Assembly: GCA_027575765.1 (NCBI GenBank)
Contig: JANBPT010000616.1
Coordinates: 1 to 28,398, forward strand
Direction: 5' to 3'
DNA length: 28,398 nt
Source of the DNA: Tieghemiomyces parasiticus
Lineage: Eukaryota > Kickxellomycota > Dimargaritomycetes > Dimargaritales > Dimargaritaceae
Under the pieces are notes generated by a model. That model saw only the letters and a list, made by a program, of their open reading frames with translations, was not told the DNA's origin and searched no databases. Position 1 is the first letter of the stretch, and every line of letters starts with the position of its first letter. Made by a program: the position numbers and the translations under genes. Of this stretch, positions 19,258-28,398 are shown piece by piece.

Positions 19258-21927
19258 TCAGCTCTGTTCGGCCATGGCGTCGTAGTGCCGCTTGTCTGAG
19301 GGGCTCAGCCGCTGCCATTTGAAGGCCATGTGCCGGATAAAGTCTTCGTTGCTCATGGAGGGGCTAAGAGGGACGTCACCGGCATTGGACCGGCCATTCC
19401 CACCGTCGTGGGCTAAAGTGGTCGGGGACGACGACGCGAGAGCCACATCGGCGTCCATCATACCGGACGACACAAGGACGTTCTGGACGTGCTCAAACCC
19501 CGTCGCGGCGGCGTTGTTGGGGTTGAGCAGGCTGTCGTGCGGGGCCGCAGCAAGTTTAGCGGCGTTGGCATTAACAATGTTCTTGCGTTCTTCATCAATA
19601 AAGTGCGCAAAAGCGCTGCGCATGTGACCACCACCTGGCGCAGCCGTACCCGCGCCTCCGGTTGGCCCGGGCCGCTTTCCAGCCTTAATGGACCGTGTGC
19701 GGCTCAGCTTGGCCTCGGCGTACTGCGATGCCGCTGTAGGAGGTTGCGGGTGGGCATGCTGGGCCATCAGAGCGGCGGTAGCCTGGCCAGACTGGTTCAT
19801 ATGGGAGAGGCCACCAGGACCCATCATGCCTGGCATACCTCCAGGAAGCATGCTCATGTCCATGCCGTGCACCATCCCGCCGTGATGGTGCGGATGCTGC
19901 TGCTGCTGCTGCTGCGGATGGGCCTGCGGGTGACCCTGGGCGGCGGGATGGTGGAGACTCAGCCCATTCATCCCGTGGGCCGCGGCGAGGGCAGCGGCGT
20001 GCGGGTGGTGGTATTGACCGTTTACAGCGGCCAGCGCGGCGGCCCCATTGGCCTGACTAAACGCTGCGGCGTAGTTGGCTCCGGCCGACGATGGGCCGCC
20101 GGCCGATGGCGGGTGGTGCGGGGTCATGGGTTGGCCAGTGGTCGGGTTAATGGCCGGCGTAGCCCCGTGGGTCGGGTTCGGAAGGGCGGAGGGGTGCCCT
20201 CCTTGGGAGGCGTAAAAGTCGTGGTGCGAGTGTGCACCGTTGGGTAAGATAGTGGTGAGGCCCGGACCGCCATGGCGGCCGGTCGGCGTGGGCTGCTGGG
20301 AGGCGTTGCCACTACCAACAAGGTGCTGCGGAGACGGGATGTTGGAGTTCGGGGTGGGGAGCGAGGCGGTGGCCGCGGCAACGGCGGCGGCGGAAAAGGC
20401 CGGGGCTCCGTGTCCGGGGAGGTACCCGGCGGCGGCGTGGGACGGAGTGCGGTGGTCGACCGCAGGCGGCGGGGTCAGATCGGAGACGGCGGTAGGGGTG
20501 TGATGGCCGGGGGTGGGGAGACCGGGCGTGTTGGGCATACTGTTGGGTAAGGACGAGGCAACAGACATAAACTTCGCGGGGTTGTACTGATAGTTGTAGA
20601 CGAGGTGGTCGTAGCCGGGTTCACCGGGACGGGTGGGTGGGACCCCCGCGGCAGCAGCGGCGGCAGCGTTCATCTTGAATTGGTCCATCGGAATCTGGTA
20701 CACACCAGACTCCCGACCCATGAAGGCGTAAGGCTGGCCAGGGCCTCCGGCGGCGGCCATGTCGTGTGGAATCGTCCGCCAGTCGGTGAAGTTGAGCGGC
20801 GAAATACCCTGGGCACTATAAGCGGCGGCGCCGGCATTCTTGTTCTGGATGGACGACTTGGCAGGCCGTGGTGGGATTCGACCATGAAGTTCAACGTCCC
20901 GGTCGTAGCGGGCACGGTCAGCCTTCGCCATATCCTGATAGGGTTTCTTGTCCTCCTCAGGCAGCTGTTTCCACTCCTTACTCATCATCTGCACAAATTC
21001 GCGGTTCTTGATGGAGGCCTTGGTGGGATTGTGCTTCTTGCGCATCTCGTTAACGTAAAAGATGAATGGGTTACGGAATCGCTTGTAGGTGTTGCGCGCG
21101 GCGATGAGTGGGGTGGCCGGGGCCGAGGTAGTGCTGGTCCCGCCCGTGCTGCTAGTGGGAGAGTTCATGTCGCCGTTGGCGTGCGCGCCGGACTGGGTGT
21201 GCACCGTCATTTGGGAATAGGCCCGGACGGGGGCACCGGGCTGCTCTGGCTTGGCACCGACTGAGGTGGAGGCAGTGTCGATCGTACTACTGGGCGTGCC
21301 GATGCTGCCATCGAACGACCCGTGGCCCGAATCATGACGGGCAAACACATTCGTGGCCGGACCGGCCTGTGAGTACCCATAGTGCGACGGATTGATGGCC
21401 CGGGACACGTTGGCGTCCCCCGCAGCCGCACCGGCGTACATACTGGTGGCGGGATACCCGGCGCTAACTGACAGGTGGCCGTTTGAGTCGCCGGCAAACT
21501 CGTGGGTGGCGACGAACCCTGCGGTTTGGGACCGGTCGTACGGGTTGAACATGCCGTGGCCATGTTGGGCAGCCATGGAACTGCTGACGGGGAAATTGAC
21601 CCCAGCGTGGGAGACGGTGCTAAAGTTGGCGCCATCGGCGGCGCCTTCCTTGTGATCACCCGCGCCATACGGATTGCTACCGTATTCGCCCTTGGGCAAA
21701 TGGTGGCCAGGGCCACCAGCCATACCGCCAAACCCGGCTGGTGGGTGACCTGTGGGGTGGCCGCCCAGGTGGCCGCTCGCGCCTTCCCGACCAAAATGGT
21801 GGTGATCACTGCCGTCGTGGTGGTGAGCCAGACCGCTAGCGGCAAAATCTTGTTCCGAGCTCATGCTATTGGGACTGGGCAGTCCGTTGGAAGTGTCGAG
21901 CAGAGAATTGAGATTAGATACGGACAT
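19258..21927 (-). CDS. HMG-box transcriptional regulator with a second, split HMG box
   Basis: The 889-residue, intron-free frame starts at the ATG at 21927 (MSVSNLNSLL); the frame upstream has only non-ATG codons. Residues 1-275 are disordered and rich in His, Gly, Ala and Ser. A complete HMG box spans 281-349, with FRNPFIFYVNEMRKK (helix 1), REFVQMMSKEWKQLP (helix 2) and EDKKPYQDMAKADRARYDRD (helix 3). This is an HMGB-like, DNA-bending fold. A long Ala-, Pro-, His- and Gln-rich region with a Q6 run follows, then a basic patch SRTRSIKAGKRPG (742-754). The C-terminus repeats HMG elements: RSAFAHFIDEERKNI (helix 1), then about 65 unrelated residues, then EDFIRHMAFKWQRLSPSDKRHYDAMA (861-886) to the end. 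It acts presumably in the nucleus as a regulator, and the target is unknown. The length, composition and long upstream region fit a developmental or stress regulator. A mating-type role cannot be claimed. Confidence 0.88.
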   Translation of the reverse strand: MSVSNLNSLLDTSNGLPSPNSMSSEQDFAASGLAHHHDGSDHHHFGREGASGHLGGHPTGHPPAGFGGMAGGPGHHLPKGEYGSNPYGAGDHKEGAADGANFSTVSHAGVNFPVSSSMAAQHGHGMFNPYDRSQTAGFVATHEFAGDSNGHLSVSAGYPATSMYAGAAAGDANVSRAINPSHYGYSQAGPATNVFARHDSGHGSFDGSIGTPSSTIDTASTSVGAKPEQPGAPVRAYSQMTVHTQSGAHANGDMNSPTSSTGGTSTTSAPATPLIAARNTYKRFRNPFIFYVNEMRKKHNPTKASIKNREFVQMMSKEWKQLPEEDKKPYQDMAKADRARYDRDVELHGRIPPRPAKSSIQNKNAGAAAYSAQGISPLNFTDWRTIPHDMAAAGGPGQPYAFMGRESGVYQIPMDQFKMNAAAAAAAGVPPTRPGEPGYDHLVYNYQYNPAKFMSVASSLPNSMPNTPGLPTPGHHTPTAVSDLTPPPAVDHRTPSHAAAGYLPGHGAPAFSAAAVAAATASLPTPNSNIPSPQHLVGSGNASQQPTPTGRHGGPGLTTILPNGAHSHHDFYASQGGHPSALPNPTHGATPAINPTTGQPMTPHHPPSAGGPSSAGANYAAAFSQANGAAALAAVNGQYHHPHAAALAAAHGMNGLSLHHPAAQGHPQAHPQQQQQQHPHHHGGMVHGMDMSMLPGGMPGMMGPGGLSHMNQSGQATAALMAQHAHPQPPTAASQYAEAKLSRTRSIKAGKRPGPTGGAGTAAPGGGHMRSAFAHFIDEERKNIVNANAAKLAAAPHDSLLNPNNAAATGFEHVQNVLVSSGMMDADVALASSSPTTLAHDGGNGRSNAGDVPLSPSMSNEDFIRHMAFKWQRLSPSDKRHYDAMAEQS

Positions 21928-22616
21928 GGGAATCCTATGGGCCGTCGGCGGGTGGGTGAATGGAGTAATCGTACGGGAGATCAAGGGCGTATCGGAAGAA
22001 CGCACGATAGAGGTCGCCGGCCAAAAGGTACGTTGGCAAGACAGACGTAACCGAAGGCGCAGAAGATCGGATCGATGGCAGGGGGGAAGTTGATGGCGTG
22101 GCGGCGATAGTAACAAGGATCAATCGAACGCGGGCGGATACGAATCGAAAGACAAGGGTGACAGGAGTAGACCGATTGTAGCCGGTCGTAGGAGGGGGTG
22201 AGTAGGAAGGTGTAAGAAAGGGTGGGGTGTCAGGGAGTAAGGAAGCGAAGCGAGTGTTAGCTAAGCCCCACTTTGTCAAGTGAGTACGCGTGGTGGCTAG
22301 GGTACACGACGTTAGCGGTAAGCCCGCAAGTCACAAGCTGGGCTATGGATGAGGGCGGAATGCGCACCGGCGATGAGGGAGAGGGGTGGTTGACACGAGA
22401 TGGGAAGAGAGGGAGGAAGGTAGGGTGACGGGCAGGTATCATGGAAGAGGTTAGTGTCGCAGTATGGAAGCGGACAGCCGAGCTGGTTTTGACGCTTAAA
22501 AGGTAGGATGGACTGGAGGCCGCAAGAGTGAGAGAACTCAGCAACGCCCAAGCACTGCAGAGCTCAATCTTCTGCTTGCAAAAACAGAAAAAAATAACAG
22601 CACTACACCGAGCCTC

Positions 22617-22624
22617 TATAAAAG
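22617..22624 (+). promoter_or_regulatory. TATAAAAG motif on the plus strand
   Basis: A consensus TATA box with GC-rich flanks points away from the HMG gene. No plus-strand coding region follows, so it may serve a non-coding transcript or be fortuitous. Confidence 0.25.
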
Positions 22625-23157
22625 GTGGTCGCAAGCGGAAAGCGTCAATAACTGACGCACCATCGGTGTAATGCGTTGCTCAGGAAGAGATAAACCGGGT
22701 TGGGCACGGAAGGATGTGCTGACAGGGAAGGGGGGTATGGAAATATTTGAACTCCGCTCGCACCCGCGGGTCCAATCCGTGCCTTTTCCCCTTTCCCTTA
22801 TAAGGTGATGGGTTGCATTAGCACGGCTGGGAAGGATGGGTAAAACAACGATGGAAGTGCCACGGTCGATCCGACTAATCAAGTCAAGCAAGCAGCGGCG
22901 CTCCACGCGTGGCAGGACAGGACCATACACACGCTCATTGCCGGGGAGGGGAGGCTCCCAAGCTGCGTCACCCACCACGGCCGCCAGAGTCGAGTGGGAC
23001 GTGCGCTATGCCGGTCAACCGGGCTATCACCTCCTGGGTCGGAAATGGAGAGAGACTGCAACGCCAAAGGAAGCAACGCTGCAGACAGCGGCAGAGTGCA
23101 CATAAACTCCGCCCTAGTGCAGCGGTGCTCTTGTATCAAGCAGTTAGGAAAAGGGGG

Positions 23158-23238
23158 CTAAGGAAAGGCATAAAAATAGGTGGTCCCAGGTGGAGACAGT
23201 GGCATTGCGGCGACTGCCGTATGGCGGGTTGGACTTAC
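23158..23238 (-). other. Candidate 81-bp leader intron
   Basis: On the minus strand the segment begins GTAAGT after CAGTCG and ends CCTTTCCTTAG. Length, donor and pyrimidine-rich acceptor all fit the introns seen in coding genes of this window. It would lie in the 5' leader of the HMG gene, about 1.2 kb before the ATG. Confidence 0.5.
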
Positions 23239-23470
23239 CGACTGCGAAGAAGTGGACAACGGACGAGCGGTTGTGGGCGTGATTAATTGAATCGGGCAGT
23301 CCGGGACCTGTCAGAGGACGGACGCGGGCAAAAGGAGAGAAGGGCAGGAGGTGCGGCGTGGTTGCATAGAGCGACGAGGTGAATACGCTGAGTTCTATCA
23401 ATTGGCAGCAGACCGCAGGGTGTAGGGCTTTTTGGGCAACAGCGAAAGTAGAGGAGGAGAAGGTGAGGGT

Positions 23471-23504
<34 letters not shown>

Positions 23505-23518
23505 AGAGGAGAGAGAGA
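23471..23518 (+). repeat. (GA)n microsatellite
   Basis: A nearly pure GA run with two small interruptions lies within the purine-rich leader region. On the minus strand it is a TC/CT run, a common promoter feature. Confidence 0.95.
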
Positions 23519-26500
23519 ACAGTGATGGTACTGACGAATAGTATGGGGAGTATAGTGGAAAGTGAGAAGCCAGTAGGAGCGAAGGCTGAAAGAGAGATGG
23601 TAGGCCGGGAGGGGAAGGACAAATAAATGGGACTGGGAGTTCTGATGTAGGGCGAAATGTGGCTAAAGGTGGAGGAAAAAATGCGGATAAAGTGTATCTA
23701 CAGTCGAGTCCGCAATGGGCGGGGGGGGAGGAGACAGGCGGAGGAACCGACGTTGGCCGATGGGCTTGTTCGGGCGAACAGAATGACAGGGAGAAGACCA
23801 GGTCAAGGATTTCGGGCCACCACGAGAGAGAGAGGATGATAAGAAGAGTTCGCGATCCAAGCGGTAATTAAGGGAAAACGACCGGCACGGCCGGCAGTGG
23901 AGAATAGGTGAAGCGCCGGACAACTACCCCATATACGCACGCTGATGAAGAATCCGGCCACCAGGTGGTCGATCTAAACCAAAACCGGCTGAGGGAGCGC
24001 TGGTACTGAAGAACCGCGTGCGAAAGAGCGACAGACTAGTGGATAGATTCAGACAGGAGGCAAGTAGGGAAAGATGGGGGAGGCAATGCCGGTCGATGGT
24101 GACAGGATGAGGAGACGAGGAGGAGGCAGCGGTACCCTACGTCGGACTTTTACAGTCAAGCTGCCGAGCTGTAGATACAACGTGGCGGCGATAATAACAT
24201 GCAATGAGGAGGGGAGGGAGACCAACTAGGGGGTGGGAGAATAGGGAAGCAATGGGGCAGTACGGACGACGGCGACAGGATTGAAGACGATCAAAAGTTG
24301 CCGCTTACTCGCTTTGACCAGATGGATAGGAGTAGATCGGGCCCAGGGGGAGGGAAATAGATACGGTCTGCAACTATATATAGTGGCTTGACACTACGGC
24401 GGAAGGGGTGGGGGAGGGCCCCAGGCAGGAGCAAGCAAGCTGTGAATAAAAGCAAGCAGATGCGTGTAGAGCCCAGATCCTAGGTGCGGCAATAATACTG
24501 TGGCGGATAGGGCCGGGAGACAGTCGACTCACACCGTCCCCAGGGGCGTGGCGACAGGGTGCAAGAAACAGTCAGCAAATACACTACGGGGGCCTCCACA
24601 GGCGAGGAAATCGGGAAAAAAAATGAAAGAGGGGGAGAAAGGAGTGCAAGGCTGTGATCTGTGGGATAACACACTGGTGACCACCGCGAAGTCCAAGGAA
24701 CCGTAGGCTAAGCCAGCAGTAGCTTCACTTGCGACCAAGGACGGAGTTGGAGCGAGCAAGGAGATGGGGGGGTGGAACAAAGCGAAGGTTGCGAGCAGAA
24801 AGGGAAGGGGGCGGTTGGAGACAGGCTAGAACGGCAGTAGCGCCGAGGGAAAATTGCCAGGCCACAATGACCTGAAGGCTCAGCAGCTACAGCGCGTCAG
24901 GAGCACACAGATTGAAAAAGGAACTGGGAGTGTGGATTGGAACGGAGGGGCAGCGGCCGACAGGTAAAGAGAGACGGGGGGTTGAGCTGCCGGCTAGGAA
25001 GAGGTCGTAATACGGTCGGATGAGATGTAGCTAAGGAACGAGTCGACTAAGGCAATTGGGACGGGCAAAGGAGACCGTAGAGACGGCATAACCCGCGGCC
25101 CTTTAAACTCCGCTGCCAGCCATGATACCTGCGGCAGTCAGCCAGGGAAGGAGGCTCGTCGTGGCAGTCGAAGCCGCGCTGGAAGCACCCGCGGGCATCA
25201 GGATCAGCAGCAATGGTCGCTACCACATCCTCTCAAAGTTTCGCGACAGCAGTTCTTGGCCCAGCACATACAGGAAAGGTATCTAAAAGAAACAGGCTGT
25301 CCCGATATGGTCAGTCCACGTAACCCCAGACTTGCCTCGCTTACCTCCCACCCTGCAAAATAGCCCGGCTACCTCGCTCTCCCAGCCCCCTCCGCACGAT
25401 CCCCAATGTAGGGGAGTGGGTTTACCATGCAACAGTTCGGCGCACACCGGTGGGATTCCGTCAGCTAATACCCCCCAAATGCAACCGCTCTACACACCTC
25501 GCAGTGTAGGTCATGGTCCAAGCCACATCATGGGGGGGGGAGTAGAAATACATAGGAAGGTGAAAAATGGCCCAAAAGAAGAAAAAAAAAGATCGCTCGA
25601 ATCCACAGCCTTGGGTGTCCCAACAGGTCGGGTGTGGACTGATAGGGTCAGCCATCCCACTCCGTGGCAACCGGTTGATCGCTCGGCGGTTGGCTCTGCA
25701 GGTACAACTCACTCCCCTCCTCGTGCGCACCTGATTCCAAAGAGAAAACGTGGATACGAAGGAGATAAATAGATAGTGGAAAAAAGCGGGCCGAACATCC
25801 TGGCTGTCAAAAACCACCAAGGCATCTCACCTAAAAACTGGATACAAATGCCCAACGCACACATACACGGTAGATAAGAAGGGGGAAGATGCCAATCCAG
25901 TCGGCGTTGACTAAAATGTTGCCCATAAAAGGCGGTCTACATGCCAAGGCTCAGATGACCAGTGATATAATCGGTACTTACGTTACGTTGAGTTGGAAGT
26001 GCCTCGGGCGTACGGTTGCTGGCGCTGGACGGCAGTGGAAAGATTCGCTGGGCAAGTCGGAACAGAATGTGAGCTTACCTATGATACCCGATGTCCTAGC
26101 TGTATGAACAACGGCAGTGCGTTCAGGATACGGACGAAAAGATACACAAGCTGACACCGGTGTCATTAGGGGGTAATAGGTCGGGGTAGCCAAAGATTAG
26201 TCCGAGTAGCGCAAAGCATGGGAGGGGAGAGAGGGTGTGATATGGAGGGAAAATGAGGAGAGAGGTAAGGATCCGTAACAGTGTTGATCTAGATTAGCTA
26301 ATGCAATGGCCACGCTTGAATCCAGCTCTTTCTGGTCCCCAGTGCGATCGAACAACTTGCCAGATTCGGCTGGCCATCAATTCGCCCTCGTAACAGGGCA
26401 CGAAGGAGGGAGGGGAGTACAGGTTCAGTGTGGGTACCCACAATCAGCCCGGGGCGTCCGTCAAGGGGCTGAACATGAACCGATCCAATCGCTAGTACAC

Positions 26501-28267
26501 AGGGGAGGGGGCGGATGTGGCTGACAGATAGGACCTAATAGGCCCCGGTGCGTCAAGGCAGGTTAACTTACGTCGTGAGATGCGAAAGTACAGACGTCAG
26601 GGAAATGTAATCGTTTTGGTTTGGACAAGATGGAGCCGGATGGATCGGACAGGCAAGAGCTGTAGAGAAGGGTGGTGAGAGGGATTTGATGGTGGCCGAG
26701 TATGATTAACCAAGACCACCCAGGGAGTCGAATTAAGGCGGGGTAGGAAACGTGGCCGGAGAGTCAGAGGGGTATGGTTAGAAGTGGTCTGCTGGTCAGC
26801 ATGGGAAGGTTCGACCAGACCGGGAGCAACGGGTGAAGGCGCGCGTGTGGGTTGACGGATAGTTTCACTGCTCCCCTCCCGCCCACAATTTACATTCGAC
26901 GACTACCACCACTCATCTCTACGTCTGCACCCTGATCAGCCCCTCGCACTCGCCTTGCCAAGCGCAGAGGGGCCATCAGTTCGTTTGCAGTTTAGTGTGG
27001 CTGCCTTTACGAGAGGGGTAGAGGCTAGGGGCGACCGAGTGAGTGGGTCCCTATTGATATAATACCCGGGAGAATCAGGGTGGGAGTACAGATAGTGGGA
27101 GGGCGGTGGACAGTAGCAGGGACGGTAGAAGCACGAGGCCTGCCGAATGGGGAAGGGATGGGAGCTGCAAAGAAGCGGGCGTCACACGCCGGTAGACGCG
27201 GGACCGTAACCACGCAACTCCCACCGCCCGCCACACTACCAGCGCTGTCCCGAAATAAGACCTAATGTGGGATGGAAAGGTTGCAGTTCCAGGACATTAA
27301 AGAGGTCCGTGTCACAACGTGGGCTTGAATTGTGCAGTTATTACGCTTCCGACCAAAAGGTGTCTACGGGTAAATCACATCATCCTCCCTCCACTCCATC
27401 ACCCCTTGAATATCGCCCGCATTCACCATTCCGCCCTCCCCCTTGCCTCAGATATAATGGCAGCCCACGGTCATTCGCTAACGGAGCAATTATTCGGGCG
27501 AACCCATGCTGCCCGCGGATAGATTGAGATGCGGCTCAATCAATTGTCGCGGAGCAGGCCGCTTCACAAATTAAGGACTTACCAAAGTAATTAAAGTGCA
27601 AAAAAATAAGACTAGTGGGCGGCGATAGGTCCGGAGAAGCCGTTGGGCAGCGGTGCAATGGATACCAGTGGTTGGCCAGAAGGTTCGGCGTATCAGAAAC
27701 GGCCAGGGCGGAGTGGGAAATGGTTGTTAGCTGGGATTCAAACTGGACATCCCGGGCAGGACGATCGGGGAGGTGGTAGTGGGAATCTGGCCTAATCTGC
27801 AGTCTCGACATAGGGCAGACGCCTACTGCTGTGCTACCAACTATGACCTCGCCAGGGTCTATGGGCCGTTCGCTGTTCCCGGACACGGGCTGACTTACTT
27901 GAATAGCGTACGAAAGGGTCGATGTCAGTGTATGCACTGGGATGGCAGCGGCAATAGTAAAAAAAAAGTTGTAAAAAGAAAGCAAAAGAGTGGAGGTAAT
28001 CAAGAGGCCACTACGGATCGCTGGCGCTGTGGCGACGGCAGGCAGGGTCAGGTGAATCGGCCAGGGCGGCTGGGCAGCAGGCGCTCGCGGATAAGTTGAT
28101 CTAGGCTACCACGTCCGCTGGGGTCAGAATCGCACAGGCGATCAGAGCGGGAGCGTCGGTCGTGACAGGGCAAAGGCCAATAAAAGCAGACAACAGACGG
28201 TGGTTCCAAGGCTGCGAGGGGGGCGAGGCGATCGCCAACACACCGGGGTATTATGTATATGGAGGGG

Positions 28268-28275
28268 TATAAAAG
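28268..28275 (+). promoter_or_regulatory. TATAAAAG motif near the right edge
   Basis: The same octamer as at 22617 occurs 123 bp from the window end. It could belong to a plus-strand gene starting beyond the window. Nothing inside the window confirms it. Confidence 0.25.
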
Positions 28276-28398
28276 TAGGTCGGATAGTATGTATAGGGTT
28301 AAGAGTGGAGTAGTGTTGGAGAGGGCCGGAATGGAGAGAGGGGCGGGTGCTCGCACGGAATCGTGGTTAGCGATGGGCCGAGGCGAAGGGAAGGAGAA

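Larger units (their letters stand above)
21928..28398 (-). other. Long gene-free region: likely promoter and spliced 5' leader of the HMG gene
   Basis: About 6.5 kb hold no recognisable coding sequence. Most lines are visibly purine-rich on the plus strand, so a minus-strand transcript would be pyrimidine-rich, as upstream of the other genes here. The minus strand has five exact GTAAGT donors (intron side starting at 23238, 25981, 26571, 27582, 27898) and AG-GTAAGC donors at 25344 and 26078. I found no GTAAGT on the plus strand, though one AG-GTAAGG occurs near 26265. Good minus-strand acceptors occur at 23158, 23586, 25804, 26660 and 27165. Short open frames here look like chance. An unrelated upstream gene or a non-coding RNA is the alternative. 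Confidence 0.5.

Noticed and set aside
21927..22116. Extending the HMG protein upstream by 63 codons
   Set aside because: The frame is open but has no ATG there. The residues are Pro/Ser/Arg-rich as expected of an untranslated pyrimidine-rich leader.
22740..22790. Possible tRNA T-arm (GGGTCCAATCC between complementary pentamers)
   Set aside because: The loop lacks the TTC at its start, and no A box or anticodon arm lies upstream.
27536..28003. Minus-strand frame with a hydrophobic N-terminus resembling a secreted protein
   Set aside because: It begins at TTG, lies in pyrimidine-rich leader sequence that gives hydrophobic residues by composition, and contains strong splice donors.
1..28398. 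CRISPR arrays, bacterial operons, prophage or viral genes
   Set aside because: No regularly spaced repeats or prokaryotic signals are seen. tRNA, introns and protein families are all eukaryotic.

Overview
The window looks like a chromosomal segment of a compact eukaryotic genome, most likely a fungus and possibly an early-diverging one. A eukaryotic tRNA-Ile with internal A and B boxes and a pol III T-run sits at the left edge. Protein genes carry short GT-AG introns, one with a clear CTAAC branch point. Three genes can be read with confidence (an FGGY-type pentulose kinase, an NBS1/nibrin-like DNA-repair protein, an HMG-box regulator) and a fourth (a nuclear, low-complexity protein with a TFIIS-N-like helical region) is well supported as a gene but weakly assigned. 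The exact lineage cannot be fixed from the sequence alone.

Layout. 1-83: tRNA-Ile(AAU), cut by three bases at the window edge, with its terminator. 84-2340: decayed, CpG-poor DNA with protein-like fragments and an 868-bp block that has no CpG at all. 2340-2927: copy 1 of a dispersed repeat, carrying an insert of about 320 bp that copy 2 (12430-12700) lacks. 3479-8057: two genes in tandem on the minus strand, the FGGY kinase and NBS1; NBS1 needs an upstream first exon that restores the N-terminal half of its FHA domain. 8058-10724: no recognisable gene. 10725-12037: TATA box, signal-peptide exon, further in-phase exons and an AATAAA signal, together a candidate secreted protein. 12.7-16.1 kb: gene-poor, with one cysteine-containing small ORF and one amber-interrupted ORF. 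16123-18057: two-exon plus-strand gene. 19258-21927: 889-residue protein with one complete HMG box and a second box split by a long insertion. 21928-28398: about 6.5 kb without a recognisable coding gene, purine-rich on the plus strand, with many strong splice donors on the minus strand; it is best read as the long promoter and spliced 5' leader of the HMG gene.

The genes do not form a pathway. NBS1 would act with MRE11-RAD50 at DNA breaks, the kinase in pentulose salvage or repair, and the 552-residue protein and HMG protein in the nucleus. The points most worth follow-up are the split HMG box, the long minus-strand leader, the lost FHA histidine and short C-terminus of NBS1, the sharply bounded CpG-free block, and the candidate secreted protein.
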